A stretch of DNA of 64,000 nucleotides from NCBI RefSeq assembly GCF_024703995.1, contig NZ_JAMXQV010000019.1, positions 152,261 through 216,260 of the forward strand, read 5' to 3'. Numbering within the stretch: the stretch's first letter is position 1; the number at the start of each line of letters is the position of its first letter. The notes under the pieces are model-generated. The model worked only from the letters and a program-made list of their open reading frames with translations, was not told the DNA's origin and made no database searches. The DNA comes from Amycolatopsis iheyensis (GTDB lineage: Bacteria; Actinomycetota; Actinomycetes; Mycobacteriales; Pseudonocardiaceae). This document shows positions 40,014 to 47,494 of the stretch, piece by piece. The position numbers and the translations under genes are program-made.

Positions 40014-40813
40014 CGAACCTGGCCGAGATCCGCGGGCTGCGCAAGGACTACGGCGCGCTCGCCGCGGTGGACGGGGTCGACCTCGACGTCGTGGCGGGGG
40101 AGACCCTGGCCGTGGTCGGCGAGTCCGGCAGCGGCAAGACCACCCTGACCCGGCTGCTGCTGCGGCTGGAGGACCCCACGGCGGGCACGGTCCGCTTCGA
40201 CGGCGACGACCTGTTCTCGCTGGGGGCGGCGCGGCTGCGCAAGGTCCGGCGCGAGATGCAGGTGGTGCTGCAGGACCCGTACTCGAGCATGAACCCGCGG
40301 CTGCGGGTGACCGAGATCGTCGCCGAACCGCTGGTGACCCACGATCCGGCGTTGCGGGGCCGGCGCGGCCGGGCGAAGGTGCGCGACCGCGTCGCGGGCT
40401 TGCTGCACGCGGTCGGCCTGCCGTCGCAGGCGCAGGACCGCTACCCGCACGAGTTCTCCGGCGGGCAGCGCCAGCGCATCTCCATCGCGCGGGCACTGGC
40501 CCTGGAACCGCGGCTGGTGGTGCTGGACGAGCCGACGAGCGCCCTCGACGTCTCGGTGCAGGCGCAGGTGCTGGACCTGCTGGCCGACCTGCAGGACCGG
40601 CTGGCGCTGACCTACGTCTTCGTGTCGCACAACCTGGCTGTGGTGCAACGGATTTCGGACCGCGTCGCGGTGCTGCGGGCCGGGAAGATCGTCGAGCTGG
40701 CGTCGTCGCGGCAGCTGTTTTCGGCGCCGGCGCACGAGTACACGCGGAGCCTGCTCGACGCGGTGCCGAACCCGGACCCGCGGCTGGCCCGGCGGCACGC
40801 GGTGACGACGTGA
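40010..40813 (+). CDS. ABC transporter ATP-binding protein (DppF-like)
   Basis: Second ATPase, 267 aa, pairing with the DppD-like subunit. Walker A GESGSGKTTL, Q-loop VLQDPYSSMNP, signature FSGGQRQR, Walker B LVVLDEPTSALD and switch FVSHNLAVV. ATG overlaps the upstream stop by 4 bases. It closes the five-gene importer operon and ends 5 bases from the convergent ROK gene. Confidence 0.92.
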   Translation: MTNLAEIRGLRKDYGALAAVDGVDLDVVAGETLAVVGESGSGKTTLTRLLLRLEDPTAGTVRFDGDDLFSLGAARLRKVRREMQVVLQDPYSSMNPRLRVTEIVAEPLVTHDPALRGRRGRAKVRDRVAGLLHAVGLPSQAQDRYPHEFSGGQRQRISIARALALEPRLVVLDEPTSALDVSVQAQVLDLLADLQDRLALTYVFVSHNLAVVQRISDRVAVLRAGKIVELASSRQLFSAPAHEYTRSLLDAVPNPDPRLARRHAVTT

Positions 40814-40818
40814 GCGGG

Positions 40819-41745
40819 TCAGCGGCGCGACAGCACGAGACCGGCGCCGCCGAGCAGGGCGACGTCGTCGGCCGGGCCGGGGTGGACCACGACCCGCGGC
40901 GGCTCGGCGCTGCGCGCCCACGACGAATCCTCGCGCAGCCGCTGCTCGATCCGCGCTCGGAACCGCTCGCCGCCCTCGGCGGCTTCGCCGTGCAGCACGA
41001 ACAGGCCGGGGGCGAACAGCTGCTGGATGTTGACCAGGCCGAGGGCGATGTTGGCGGCGTACTCGTCGAGCAGCGGGTCGCCCGCGAGGTCCCGCACCGC
41101 GCGTGCTTCGAGGCCGCGTCGCTCGGCTTCGGCGCGCAGCCACGGCGTGGTCGCGACGGTCTTCCAGCAGCCGCGGGCCCCACAGGTGCACGGCAGCCCG
41201 CTGGCGGCGACGGTCATGTGCGCGCCGCTGCGCCCACCCGGTGGGGCGAGCACCTCGCCGTCGTACAGGAGGCCGACGCCGAGGACCTCCCCGGTCGAGA
41301 CCGAGGCGAACGTCGTGCGGCCGCGGCCTTCGCCGAACCACCGGTCGCCGAGCACCTGCAGCCGCGCCCGGTGTTCGACGTGCACCGGGGCGTGCACCAG
41401 CTTGGCCAGCACATCGGCGACGGGGTAGCCGTGCAGCGCGGGCACCTCGTTGACTTCGATGATCACCCCGGCTTCCGCGTCGACCAGGCCCGCCGCGGCC
41501 ACACCGACAGCGGTGGGCGGGGTGGGGAAACGGGTGACCTGTTCCAGCGCGGCGTCGATCGCCGCCTGGTCGGTGGTGCCGGACGGGTAGGTGGCCTCGG
41601 CTCTCCAGAGAACGGCACCGGAGAGATCGAGCAGCGCGGCCCGGACACGCCCGGGCAGCAACTCGACGGCGCCCGGCACCGGCCCCGCGTCGGCCGCGAC
41701 CGGCGCCGGCACCAGCCGCAAGGCCGGACGTTCGCCGGTACTCAT
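40819..41745 (-). CDS. ROK-family protein with degenerate kinase residues
   Basis: Protein of 308 aa of the ROK sugar kinase/repressor fold without an N-terminal helix-turn-helix. The zinc-type motif appears as CTCGARGCWKT, with Lys where ROK kinases have Glu. The position of the catalytic Asp (usually NDxNxAA) reads EHRARLQVLG, so sugar phosphorylation is unlikely. GVGLLYDGEVLAPPGG keeps the second nucleotide strand. It lies between importer and hydrolase genes on the opposite strand and may act as a ligand sensor. Divergent from the creatininase-family gene. Confidence 0.8.
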   Translation of the reverse strand: MSTGERPALRLVPAPVAADAGPVPGAVELLPGRVRAALLDLSGAVLWRAEATYPSGTTDQAAIDAALEQVTRFPTPPTAVGVAAAGLVDAEAGVIIEVNEVPALHGYPVADVLAKLVHAPVHVEHRARLQVLGDRWFGEGRGRTTFASVSTGEVLGVGLLYDGEVLAPPGGRSGAHMTVAASGLPCTCGARGCWKTVATTPWLRAEAERRGLEARAVRDLAGDPLLDEYAANIALGLVNIQQLFAPGLFVLHGEAAEGGERFRARIEQRLREDSSWARSAEPPRVVVHPGPADDVALLGGAGLVLSRR

Positions 41746-41786
41746 GCGGCCACGATGCCATGGGCCGCCTTCGGAGGGGAGACCAC

Positions 41787-42533
41787 ATGCCGCTACTGAC
41801 CCGGATGACCTGGCGCGAGGTGCGCGACGCGGCCCAGCGGGCGATCGCGGTGTTGCCGATCGGCTCGCAGGAGCAGCACGCCGGCCACCTGCCCATGGGC
41901 ACCGACACGATGCTCGCCGAAGCCGTCACCGACCGGGCGCTCGACCGGCTCCACGGCACCCCCGCCACCATCCGGCTGCCCGCGCTGCCGTTCGGGCACA
42001 GCCCGCACCACCTGTTCGCCGCCGCGGTCTCGCTGCGGGCTTCGACCCTGCAAAGCGTGCTCGCCGACGTCCTCGACTCGCTCGCCACCAGCGGCTTCCG
42101 CCGGGTCCTCGTCGTCAACGGCCACGGCGGCAACGACGAGATCATGCGGCTCGCGGTCAAGGAGTACGCCCTGCGCGCCGACGTCGCGCTCGCCGCCTGC
42201 TCCTACTTCTCGCTCGGTGACGGTGGCACTCCCGGCCACGCCGGCCACTACGAAACGTCGTTGATGCTCGCCGCTCATCAAGATCTCGTCCGCGCCCGCG
42301 AGAAGCGCGCCGAGGTCACACCGCCGCCGCTGTTCGCCGAACCGCCCTACCCCGGTCTGACCGTGGAACGCCACGGCGAGTGGGCCCGGGTGGGCGGCAG
42401 CACCGACGACGCCACCGCCGCGACCGCCGAGGGCGGCGCGGACCTGCTCGAAGACCGGGTGACCGCGCTGGCGGACGCGATTCGCGCGTTCGACGCGGCC
42501 ACCCGCGCAACCCACGCCGAAGGGGAGGCATGA
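41787..42533 (+). CDS. creatininase-family amidohydrolase
   Basis: Metal-dependent hydrolase of 248 aa of the creatininase/MftE fold. GSQEQHAGHLPMGTD holds the Glu/His/Asp ligands, VVNGHGGN the second metal strand and GHAGHYETSLMLA the Glu/His strand. Relatives cut cyclic or linear amides (creatinine, N-formyl compounds, mycofactocin precursor). ATG 41787 follows GGAGGGGAG. The stop overlaps the next enzyme's start by 4 bases. In this locus it probably removes an amide from the imported compound. Confidence 0.87.
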   Translation: MPLLTRMTWREVRDAAQRAIAVLPIGSQEQHAGHLPMGTDTMLAEAVTDRALDRLHGTPATIRLPALPFGHSPHHLFAAAVSLRASTLQSVLADVLDSLATSGFRRVLVVNGHGGNDEIMRLAVKEYALRADVALAACSYFSLGDGGTPGHAGHYETSLMLAAHQDLVRAREKRAEVTPPPLFAEPPYPGLTVERHGEWARVGGSTDDATAATAEGGADLLEDRVTALADAIRAFDAATRATHAEGEA

Positions 42534-43657
42534 AGATCACCGACGTCGACGTGCGGGTCGTGAACCTGCCGTTGACCAACCCGTTCACCAGCTCGTTCGA
42601 GACGAAGACGGGCGAGACCCGCACCGTCGTGCGCCTGCGCACCGACACCGGCGTCGAAGGCTGGGGCGAAACCATGTGGGGCCGCCCGGTCGCCGCGCTG
42701 GTGCGCAAGCTCGGCGCGGAGCTGGTCGGCACCAGCCCGTTCGCACTGGAGGCGTTCCACCGGCGCCACCACATGGTGCCGTTCTTCCACGGCTACCTCG
42801 GGTACGCCGCCCTCGCCGCCCTCGACGTCGCCTGCTGGGACCTGATCGGCAAGAGCACCGGCCAGTCCGTGACCGACCTGCTCGGCGGCCCGGTCCGCGA
42901 CGAGGTCCCGATCACCGCGCTGATCACCCGCGCCGACGCCCCGGGCGCGGCCGGCCGGGAACTGGCGCAGGGCCTGGGGGAGTACGCCGCGAAAGTCGTC
43001 GCCGAGGGGGGCTTCACCGCGGTGAAGCTCAAGGGCACCAAGGACGTCCGCGGCGACGTCGCGATCATGCGCGAGCTGCGGCGGGCCCTGCCGGACGTCG
43101 AGCTGCGCGTGGATCCGAACGCGGCCTGGTCCGTGCCCGACTCGATCCGCGCCGGGCTCGCCCTCGAAGAGCTGGACCTCGAGTACCTGGAGGACCCGTG
43201 CGTCGGCATCGAGGGCATGGCGCAGGTTCGCGCGAAGGTGCGGATCCCGTTGTGCACCAACATGTGCGTGGTCCGGTTCGAGGAGTTCGCGCCGGCCGTG
43301 CGGCTCGGCGCGGTCGACGTCATCCACGGTGACGTCTACAAGTGGGGCGGCATCGCGGCGACCAAGGCGCTCGCCGCGCACTGCGAGACGTTCGGGCTCG
43401 GGATGAACCTCCACAGTGGCGGCGAGCTGGGCATCGCGACGGCCGCGCACCTGGCCGTCGTCGCGAGCACCCCGGTGCTTTCCCGGGCCATCGACAGCAT
43501 GTACTACCTGCACGACGACGACATCGTCGAGCCGCTCCAGCTCACCGGCGGCCGGCTGAAGGTGCCGGCCGGACCGGGGCTGGGCGTGACCGTGGACGAG
43601 GAAAAGGTGGCGTTCTACGCGAAGCGCAACGAAGCGGAAGGAGACCTCACTTCTTGA
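42530..43657 (+). CDS. enolase-superfamily dehydratase/racemase (glucarate dehydratase-like)
   Basis: Mandelate racemase/muconate-lactonising-fold enzyme of 375 aa. N-terminal capping domain (WGETMWGRPVAALVRK). In the barrel, KLKG supplies the strand-2 base. Metal ligands are in LRVDPNAAW (Asp), LEYLEDPC (Glu) and CTNMCVV (Asn), the last matching glucarate-dehydratase relatives rather than MLE. GMNLHSGGELGI carries the late His. It likely dehydrates or racemises a sugar-acid-like product made by the upstream hydrolase. ATG overlaps that gene by 4 bases. The 3' end overlaps the sortase gene by 11. Confidence 0.87.
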   Translation: MKITDVDVRVVNLPLTNPFTSSFETKTGETRTVVRLRTDTGVEGWGETMWGRPVAALVRKLGAELVGTSPFALEAFHRRHHMVPFFHGYLGYAALAALDVACWDLIGKSTGQSVTDLLGGPVRDEVPITALITRADAPGAAGRELAQGLGEYAAKVVAEGGFTAVKLKGTKDVRGDVAIMRELRRALPDVELRVDPNAAWSVPDSIRAGLALEELDLEYLEDPCVGIEGMAQVRAKVRIPLCTNMCVVRFEEFAPAVRLGAVDVIHGDVYKWGGIAATKALAAHCETFGLGMNLHSGGELGIATAAHLAVVASTPVLSRAIDSMYYLHDDDIVEPLQLTGGRLKVPAGPGLGVTVDEEKVAFYAKRNEAEGDLTS

Positions 43658-44216
43658 GCTTGGCGTAGACGATGACGTTGTCGAGGTAGTTGCGCTCGGC
43701 GGCGTCGTACTTGCCACCGCAGGTGATCAGCCGCAGTTCCGCGTCGGAAGTGTTGCCGTACACGGCTTCCGTCGGGAACTCCTTCTTCGCGATCTGGTCG
43801 ACCTTCGACACCTCGAACGTCAGGTTGCCGCCGTCCGCGCGGGTGACGTGCACCGGGTCGCCCGGCTTCAGCTCGTGCAGCCGCCAGAAGATGCCTTTCC
43901 GGTGGTCGCCGTCGATGTGGCCGAGGATCACCGCCGGGCCGACCTCACCGGGTGTCGGGCCGTATTCGTACCAGCCGGCCTGCAGCGGCTGGTCGACCGG
44001 CGGCACCTCGACCGTGCGGTCGGGGTTGAGGCCGAGGGGCACCAGCGTCGACTTCGCGTCGATGGCCGGGACGTCGAGCGCGGTCGGCAGGGACCGTTTC
44101 AGGCCGACCGCGGACGGGGTCGCCGCCGGGGCGGCGGCCGGCGGGGTCGCCGTCGCGCCGCACCCGGTGAGGAGCAGCGCGACGGCGGCGATGAGGAGGA
44201 GGAAACCGCGACGCAT
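43647..44216 (-). CDS. class F sortase
   Basis: Membrane- or lipid-anchored transpeptidase of 189 aa. The N-terminus has a hydrophobic segment ending in LLLTGC, a possible lipobox. The sortase barrel has His in VILGHIDGDHRKG, Cys in LRLITCGG and the end YLDNVIVYAKL. Class F enzymes of actinobacteria act on short substrates such as the PxTGD-bearing protein encoded 5 bases upstream in the same operon. Overlaps the convergent enolase-superfamily gene by 11 bases. Confidence 0.88.
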   Translation of the reverse strand: MRRGFLLLIAAVALLLTGCGATATPPAAAPAATPSAVGLKRSLPTALDVPAIDAKSTLVPLGLNPDRTVEVPPVDQPLQAGWYEYGPTPGEVGPAVILGHIDGDHRKGIFWRLHELKPGDPVHVTRADGGNLTFEVSKVDQIAKKEFPTEAVYGNTSDAELRLITCGGKYDAAERNYLDNVIVYAKLKK

Positions 44217-44221
44217 CGGGC

Positions 44222-44992
44222 TCAGCCCTCGGTGGCGAGGCTGCCGTCGCCGGTCTGCGGGGCGCCGGCCGGGACGACGACCACCTGGCCGGGGCCCTCC
44301 GGCTTCGGCGGCGCCTCGGGTGCGCGTTCCTTCGACGGGCCGCAGGTCACCGAAGCGAGCTTGACGTCGCCGCTGCCGAGCGCGCCGGTGGTCTTGCCGC
44401 CGAGGAGCTTGATGTGCAGCGCGGTGACTTCCAGGCTGCCGTCGTAGCGCTGGAGCTGCTCGTTGACGGTGATCTCGGCGACGCCGGGGATGCCGAGCTT
44501 CTGGTTCGGCGAGGTGGCGGCGGGGAGCGTGCCGAGCTTGCCGAGGTTGACGTTCGCGAGGTCGCTGCTGCCGGTGACGTGCCCGTCGGCCGACGCGCAG
44601 CGGGCGCTGATCAGCCGGATCGACGGCACGCGGCCGGCCACGGGGGCCAGCAGCGGCAACGTCGCTTCGGCGACACTCGCCTTGGCGGCCACGGAACCGG
44701 CGCCGTCCACGACCGAGCTGGCGATCGCCTTCGCGGTGACCAGGCCCTTCAGCGGGACGTCGGCGATGCTGGCCGACTTCGGGCCGGCACTCGCGGACTT
44801 CGCCAGCTGCCCGGTTTCGACGGTGATGCCCTTGCTGTCGGTGAGCACGCCGGGCAGCAGGGAAACCGTGGCGGACGCGCCGAAGGCGGACCCGGTGACG
44901 CTGTCGTCCGCGGCCGCTATCCCAGCGGTGGCGGCGAGTACGGCGACGGTCACGCCGGCCAGGCTCCCGGTTCGGAGCATGGTGGTGCGCAT
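44222..44992 (-). CDS. choice-of-anchor P-type secreted protein, probable sortase substrate
   Basis: Secreted protein of 256 aa: signal peptide about 1-28 (AGIAAAD), a beta-rich body with three cysteines, then a Pro/Glu linker and C-terminal VPAGAPQTGDGSLATEG. The PQTGD resembles the recognition motif of class F sortases, but no hydrophobic helix or basic tail follows, as is usual for this actinobacterial group. Directly upstream of the sortase gene (5-base gap), so enzyme and substrate are made together and the protein is probably linked to the envelope. Function unknown. Confidence 0.8.
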   Translation of the reverse strand: MRTTMLRTGSLAGVTVAVLAATAGIAAADDSVTGSAFGASATVSLLPGVLTDSKGITVETGQLAKSASAGPKSASIADVPLKGLVTAKAIASSVVDGAGSVAAKASVAEATLPLLAPVAGRVPSIRLISARCASADGHVTGSSDLANVNLGKLGTLPAATSPNQKLGIPGVAEITVNEQLQRYDGSLEVTALHIKLLGGKTTGALGSGDVKLASVTCGPSKERAPEAPPKPEGPGQVVVVPAGAPQTGDGSLATEG

Positions 44993-45363
44993 GAAGAATT
45001 CCTTTCGCCGGAATGCACGAGGAAAACGCAGGGGGATGCCGAGCCGGGACGTGACCCGGCGGCGGGGGAAAGCTCGGCCACGCTATCAAAAGCGCTACGG
45101 CGCGCAAGGATTCCGTGGCACGGCAACGGTTCCGGCGCCTAGCCAAAAGTGATCTCCGTCGGGAAGGACAACTCGAAGCGGTCACGCAAGCCGGGGATCT
45201 CCACGCGGAACTCGACGTTGAGTAGCTCCCGTTGCGGCATTCGTGGCGGTTTTCCCCGCGAAGAGCCACGGACGAGTGATTACCTGGAAGGGCGTCGATG
45301 AACACGGACGGTGATGTGACCACCACGCCCGCAGCCCGGTCCTGGAGGGACTCCAGGGATACG
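44993..45363. other. 371-bp gap between sortase operon and LLM gene
   Basis: Contains the leader of the secreted-protein gene, a 33-codon minus-strand frame (45139-45240, listed separately) and the leader of the LLM gene with AGGGA near 45355. The GATAGC seen on the minus strand near 45090 is a possible -10 for the sortase operon. I see no RNA element or repeat here. Confidence 0.5.
45139..45240 (-). CDS. possible 33-aa small protein or gene remnant
   Basis: A short frame, MPQRELLNVEFRVEIPGLRD followed by RFELSFPTEITFG and a TAG stop. Codon third positions are mostly G or C, as in real genes of this window, and the amphipathic pattern looks protein-like. The upstream leader has no good ribosome site. 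It may be the surviving 3' end of a lost gene instead. No family recognised. Confidence 0.25.
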   Translation of the reverse strand: MPQRELLNVEFRVEIPGLRDRFELSFPTEITFG

Positions 45364-46212
45364 ATGAAGATCATGCGATTCGCCATCAAGACCTCGCCCC
45401 AGGACACCGCCTGGAGCGACATGCTCGCCGTGTGGCAGGCCGCCGACGAGATCGAGCTGTTCGAATCCGGCTGGACCTTCGACCACTTCTACCCGATCTT
45501 CTCCGATTCGAGCGGGCCGTGCCTGGAAGGCTGGGTCACGCTCACCGCCCTCGCCCAGGCCACGAAGCGGCTGCGGGTGGGCACGCTGGTCAGCGGCATC
45601 CACTACCGCCACCCGGCGCTGCTCGCGAACATGGCCGCGACGCTGGACATCGTCTCCGGCGGCCGCCTGGAGATCGGCATCGGCGCCGGCTGGAACGAAG
45701 AGGAGTCCGGCGCGTACGGCATGCGCCTCGGCTCGGTCAAGGAGCGCAGCGACCGGTTCGAGGAAGCCTGCGAGGTGCTCGTCGGGCTGCTGACCCAGGA
45801 GACCACGACGTTCCAGGGCGAGCACTACCGGCTGACCGACGCCCGCTGCGAGCCGAAGGCGGTGCAGACACCGCACCCGCCGATCTGCATCGGCGGCAGC
45901 GGCGAGAAGCGCACCCTGCGCACGACCGCGAAGTACGCCCAGCACTGGAACTTCGTCGGCGGCACACCGGAGGAGTTCGCGCACAAGCGCGACGTGCTGC
46001 ACGCGCACTGCGCGGACATCGGCCGCGACCCGGCCGAGATCACGCTGTCCTCGCACGTCCGCCTCGGCCCGGACCACGACTACGCGAAGGTCGCGGCGGA
46101 AGCGGAGGCACTCGGCGAAGTCGGTCTCGACCTCGCGATCGTGTACCTGCCGCCGCCGCACACGCCGGCGGTGCTGGAGCCGTTGGCCAAGGCGCTCGAG
46201 CCGCTGCGCTGA
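45364..46212 (+). CDS. LLM-class F420-dependent oxidoreductase
   Basis: Flavin/F420-type luciferase-like monooxygenase-fold enzyme of 282 aa. RFAIKTSPQDTAWSDMLAVW begins the barrel, TFDHFYPIFSD is near the cofactor site, LRVGTLVSGIHYRHPALLAN and GRLEIGIGAGWNEEE are the family's hallmark strands, and PPICIGGSGEKRTLRT binds phosphate. I prefer ATG 45364 (or 45373), because the frame from 45298 adds a non-conserved stretch. Many relatives use F420, fitting an actinomycete. Its 3' end and the junction beyond are duplicated directly downstream. Substrate unknown. Confidence 0.88.
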   Translation: MKIMRFAIKTSPQDTAWSDMLAVWQAADEIELFESGWTFDHFYPIFSDSSGPCLEGWVTLTALAQATKRLRVGTLVSGIHYRHPALLANMAATLDIVSGGRLEIGIGAGWNEEESGAYGMRLGSVKERSDRFEEACEVLVGLLTQETTTFQGEHYRLTDARCEPKAVQTPHPPICIGGSGEKRTLRTTAKYAQHWNFVGGTPEEFAHKRDVLHAHCADIGRDPAEITLSSHVRLGPDHDYAKVAAEAEALGEVGLDLAIVYLPPPHTPAVLEPLAKALEPLR

Positions 46213-46432
46213 GTCCGGTCAGGTGGGTGCCGGGGTTCGGGTCCGGTCAGGTGGGCGCTGCGACAGCGGCGGGGGTGCCCTTCTGTCGGGAGGCGCTCGA
46301 GCCGCTGCGCTGAGTCCGGTCAGGTGGGTGCCGGGGTTCGGGTCCGGTCAGGTGGGCGCTGCGACAGCGGCGGGGGGTGCCCTTCTGTCGGGAGGCGGTC
46401 GAGCCGCTGCGCTGAGTCCGGTCAGGTGGGTG
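46192..46432 (+). repeat. 101/102-bp tandem repeat of the LLM/peroxiredoxin junction
   Basis: Unit 1 is 46192-46292, unit 2 46293-46394 (one extra G), and a partial unit 3 starts at 46395 and runs into the peroxiredoxin gene. Each unit starts with the last codons of the LLM gene (LEPLR-stop, GCTCGAGCCGCTGCGCTGA) and contains a version of the peroxiredoxin C-terminus on the minus strand (AAVAAPT-stop against AAVAALRAPT-stop). Inside each unit GTCCGGTCAGGTGGG occurs twice. Confidence 0.9.
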
Positions 46433-46892
46433 CGCGCAGCGCCGCGACAGCCGCGGCGACGCCCTTCTTGTCGTAGCTGCCGGTGGGCATGACCGCGCTG
46501 TGGGCGTGCCGCACGATGCCGTCGACGTCGAGCAGGACGCTGCCCGAGCGCTGCAGTGCCCCGAAGACCGCCCGGCTCAGGCCGACCAGCTCGTGGGGTG
46601 TCCCGCGGCGGCCGACCAGGACCGGGAACGGGATCCGCCGCTTCGCCCGCCACGCGGCCGCCGTCTCCCGGTCCTCGGGCACGGCGATGAAGACGCGGAC
46701 ACCGGCGGCGGCGAACGTGTCCGCGTCGGCGGCGAGGTCGCGGACGTGCCGGGTGCAGACCGGGCACGTCGCCGACCGCATGAAGTAGACCAGCGCCGCG
46801 CGGCCGGCGAGGTGGACGGGCCGGCCGTCGGTGTCTTCCAGAAGCAGGTCTTCCAGAACGAGTTCGGGCGCGGGGGAGCCGGGTTCGAGCAT
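46422..46892 (-). CDS. peroxiredoxin (AhpC/TSA family)
   Basis: Thiol peroxidase-like protein of 156 aa with a thioredoxin fold. MLEPGSPAPELVLEDLLLED starts it, and the active-site loop is MRSATCPVCTRHVRDLA, a CxxC in place of the usual PxxxT/SxxC arrangement. Then VFIAVPEDRETAAAW, and VLLDVDGIVRHAHS near the end. ATG 46892 follows AAAGGAAA. It lies 25 bp after an ECF sigma gene in the same direction and is probably its target or partner in oxidative stress. Its last codons appear, altered, in the tandem repeats downstream. Confidence 0.85.
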   Translation of the reverse strand: MLEPGSPAPELVLEDLLLEDTDGRPVHLAGRAALVYFMRSATCPVCTRHVRDLAADADTFAAAGVRVFIAVPEDRETAAAWRAKRRIPFPVLVGRRGTPHELVGLSRAVFGALQRSGSVLLDVDGIVRHAHSAVMPTGSYDKKGVAAAVAALRAPT

Positions 46893-46917
46893 GGGGTTTC
46901 CTTTCGGCGAAGGGGGG

Positions 46918-47436
46918 TCAGGGCAGGCGGAGCCGCAGCGCCGCACGGGCGCGGTGCAGCTGGGACTTCATCGCCGCGGTGCTCAGCCCGAGCTCCTCGG
47001 CGACCGCCCGCCCGGGGTGGCCGAGCACGTCCCGCAGGATCAGCACTCGCCGCTGGACGTCCGGCAGCGAGCCGATCGCCTCGGCGACGCGTTCCGCTTC
47101 CAGCCGCTTGAGGACCTCGTCCTCGGCCGACTCCGCGAGGCCCGCCGGAGCGTCGGTGTCCTCGGCGAACCGGCGCCTCGCCCGGCGCAGGCACTCGTTG
47201 CGGACGATCCGGAACATCCACGAAGCCAGCGCCGCCGTCGCGCGCAGCGAGCCGATCTTGCGGTACAGGACGATCAGCGCCTCCTGCGCGGCGTCCTCCG
47301 CGTCCTGCGGGGACGCGCAGAGGTGATCGGCGAAGCGCCGCACGTGGGGATGGGCCCCGTGCACCACCGCGGTGATCGACGCGAGATCACCACCCTGCGC
47401 CGCTTCGACGAGCCGCTCACTGACCCAGCCGGTCAC
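46918..47436 (-). CDS. ECF-family sigma factor
   Basis: Sigma factor of 172 aa: region 2 at about 20-90 (CASPQDAEDAAQEALIVLYR, ALASWMFRIVRNECLRRARR) and region 4 at about 118-168 (PDVQRRVLILRDVLGHPGRA, LGLSTAAMKSQLHRAR). No anti-sigma gene adjoins, and instead a peroxiredoxin gene follows after 25 bp. That pairing suggests a response to oxidants, which is inference. GTG start at 47436. Confidence 0.9.
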   Translation of the reverse strand: MTGWVSERLVEAAQGGDLASITAVVHGAHPHVRRFADHLCASPQDAEDAAQEALIVLYRKIGSLRATAALASWMFRIVRNECLRRARRRFAEDTDAPAGLAESAEDEVLKRLEAERVAEAIGSLPDVQRRVLILRDVLGHPGRAVAEELGLSTAAMKSQLHRARAALRLRLP

Positions 47437-47494
47437 GCGTTCCTCCTGTTCGACGTGTTCACCCCCATAAGAGGCGCCGGCCCCGCGAAAGGGT

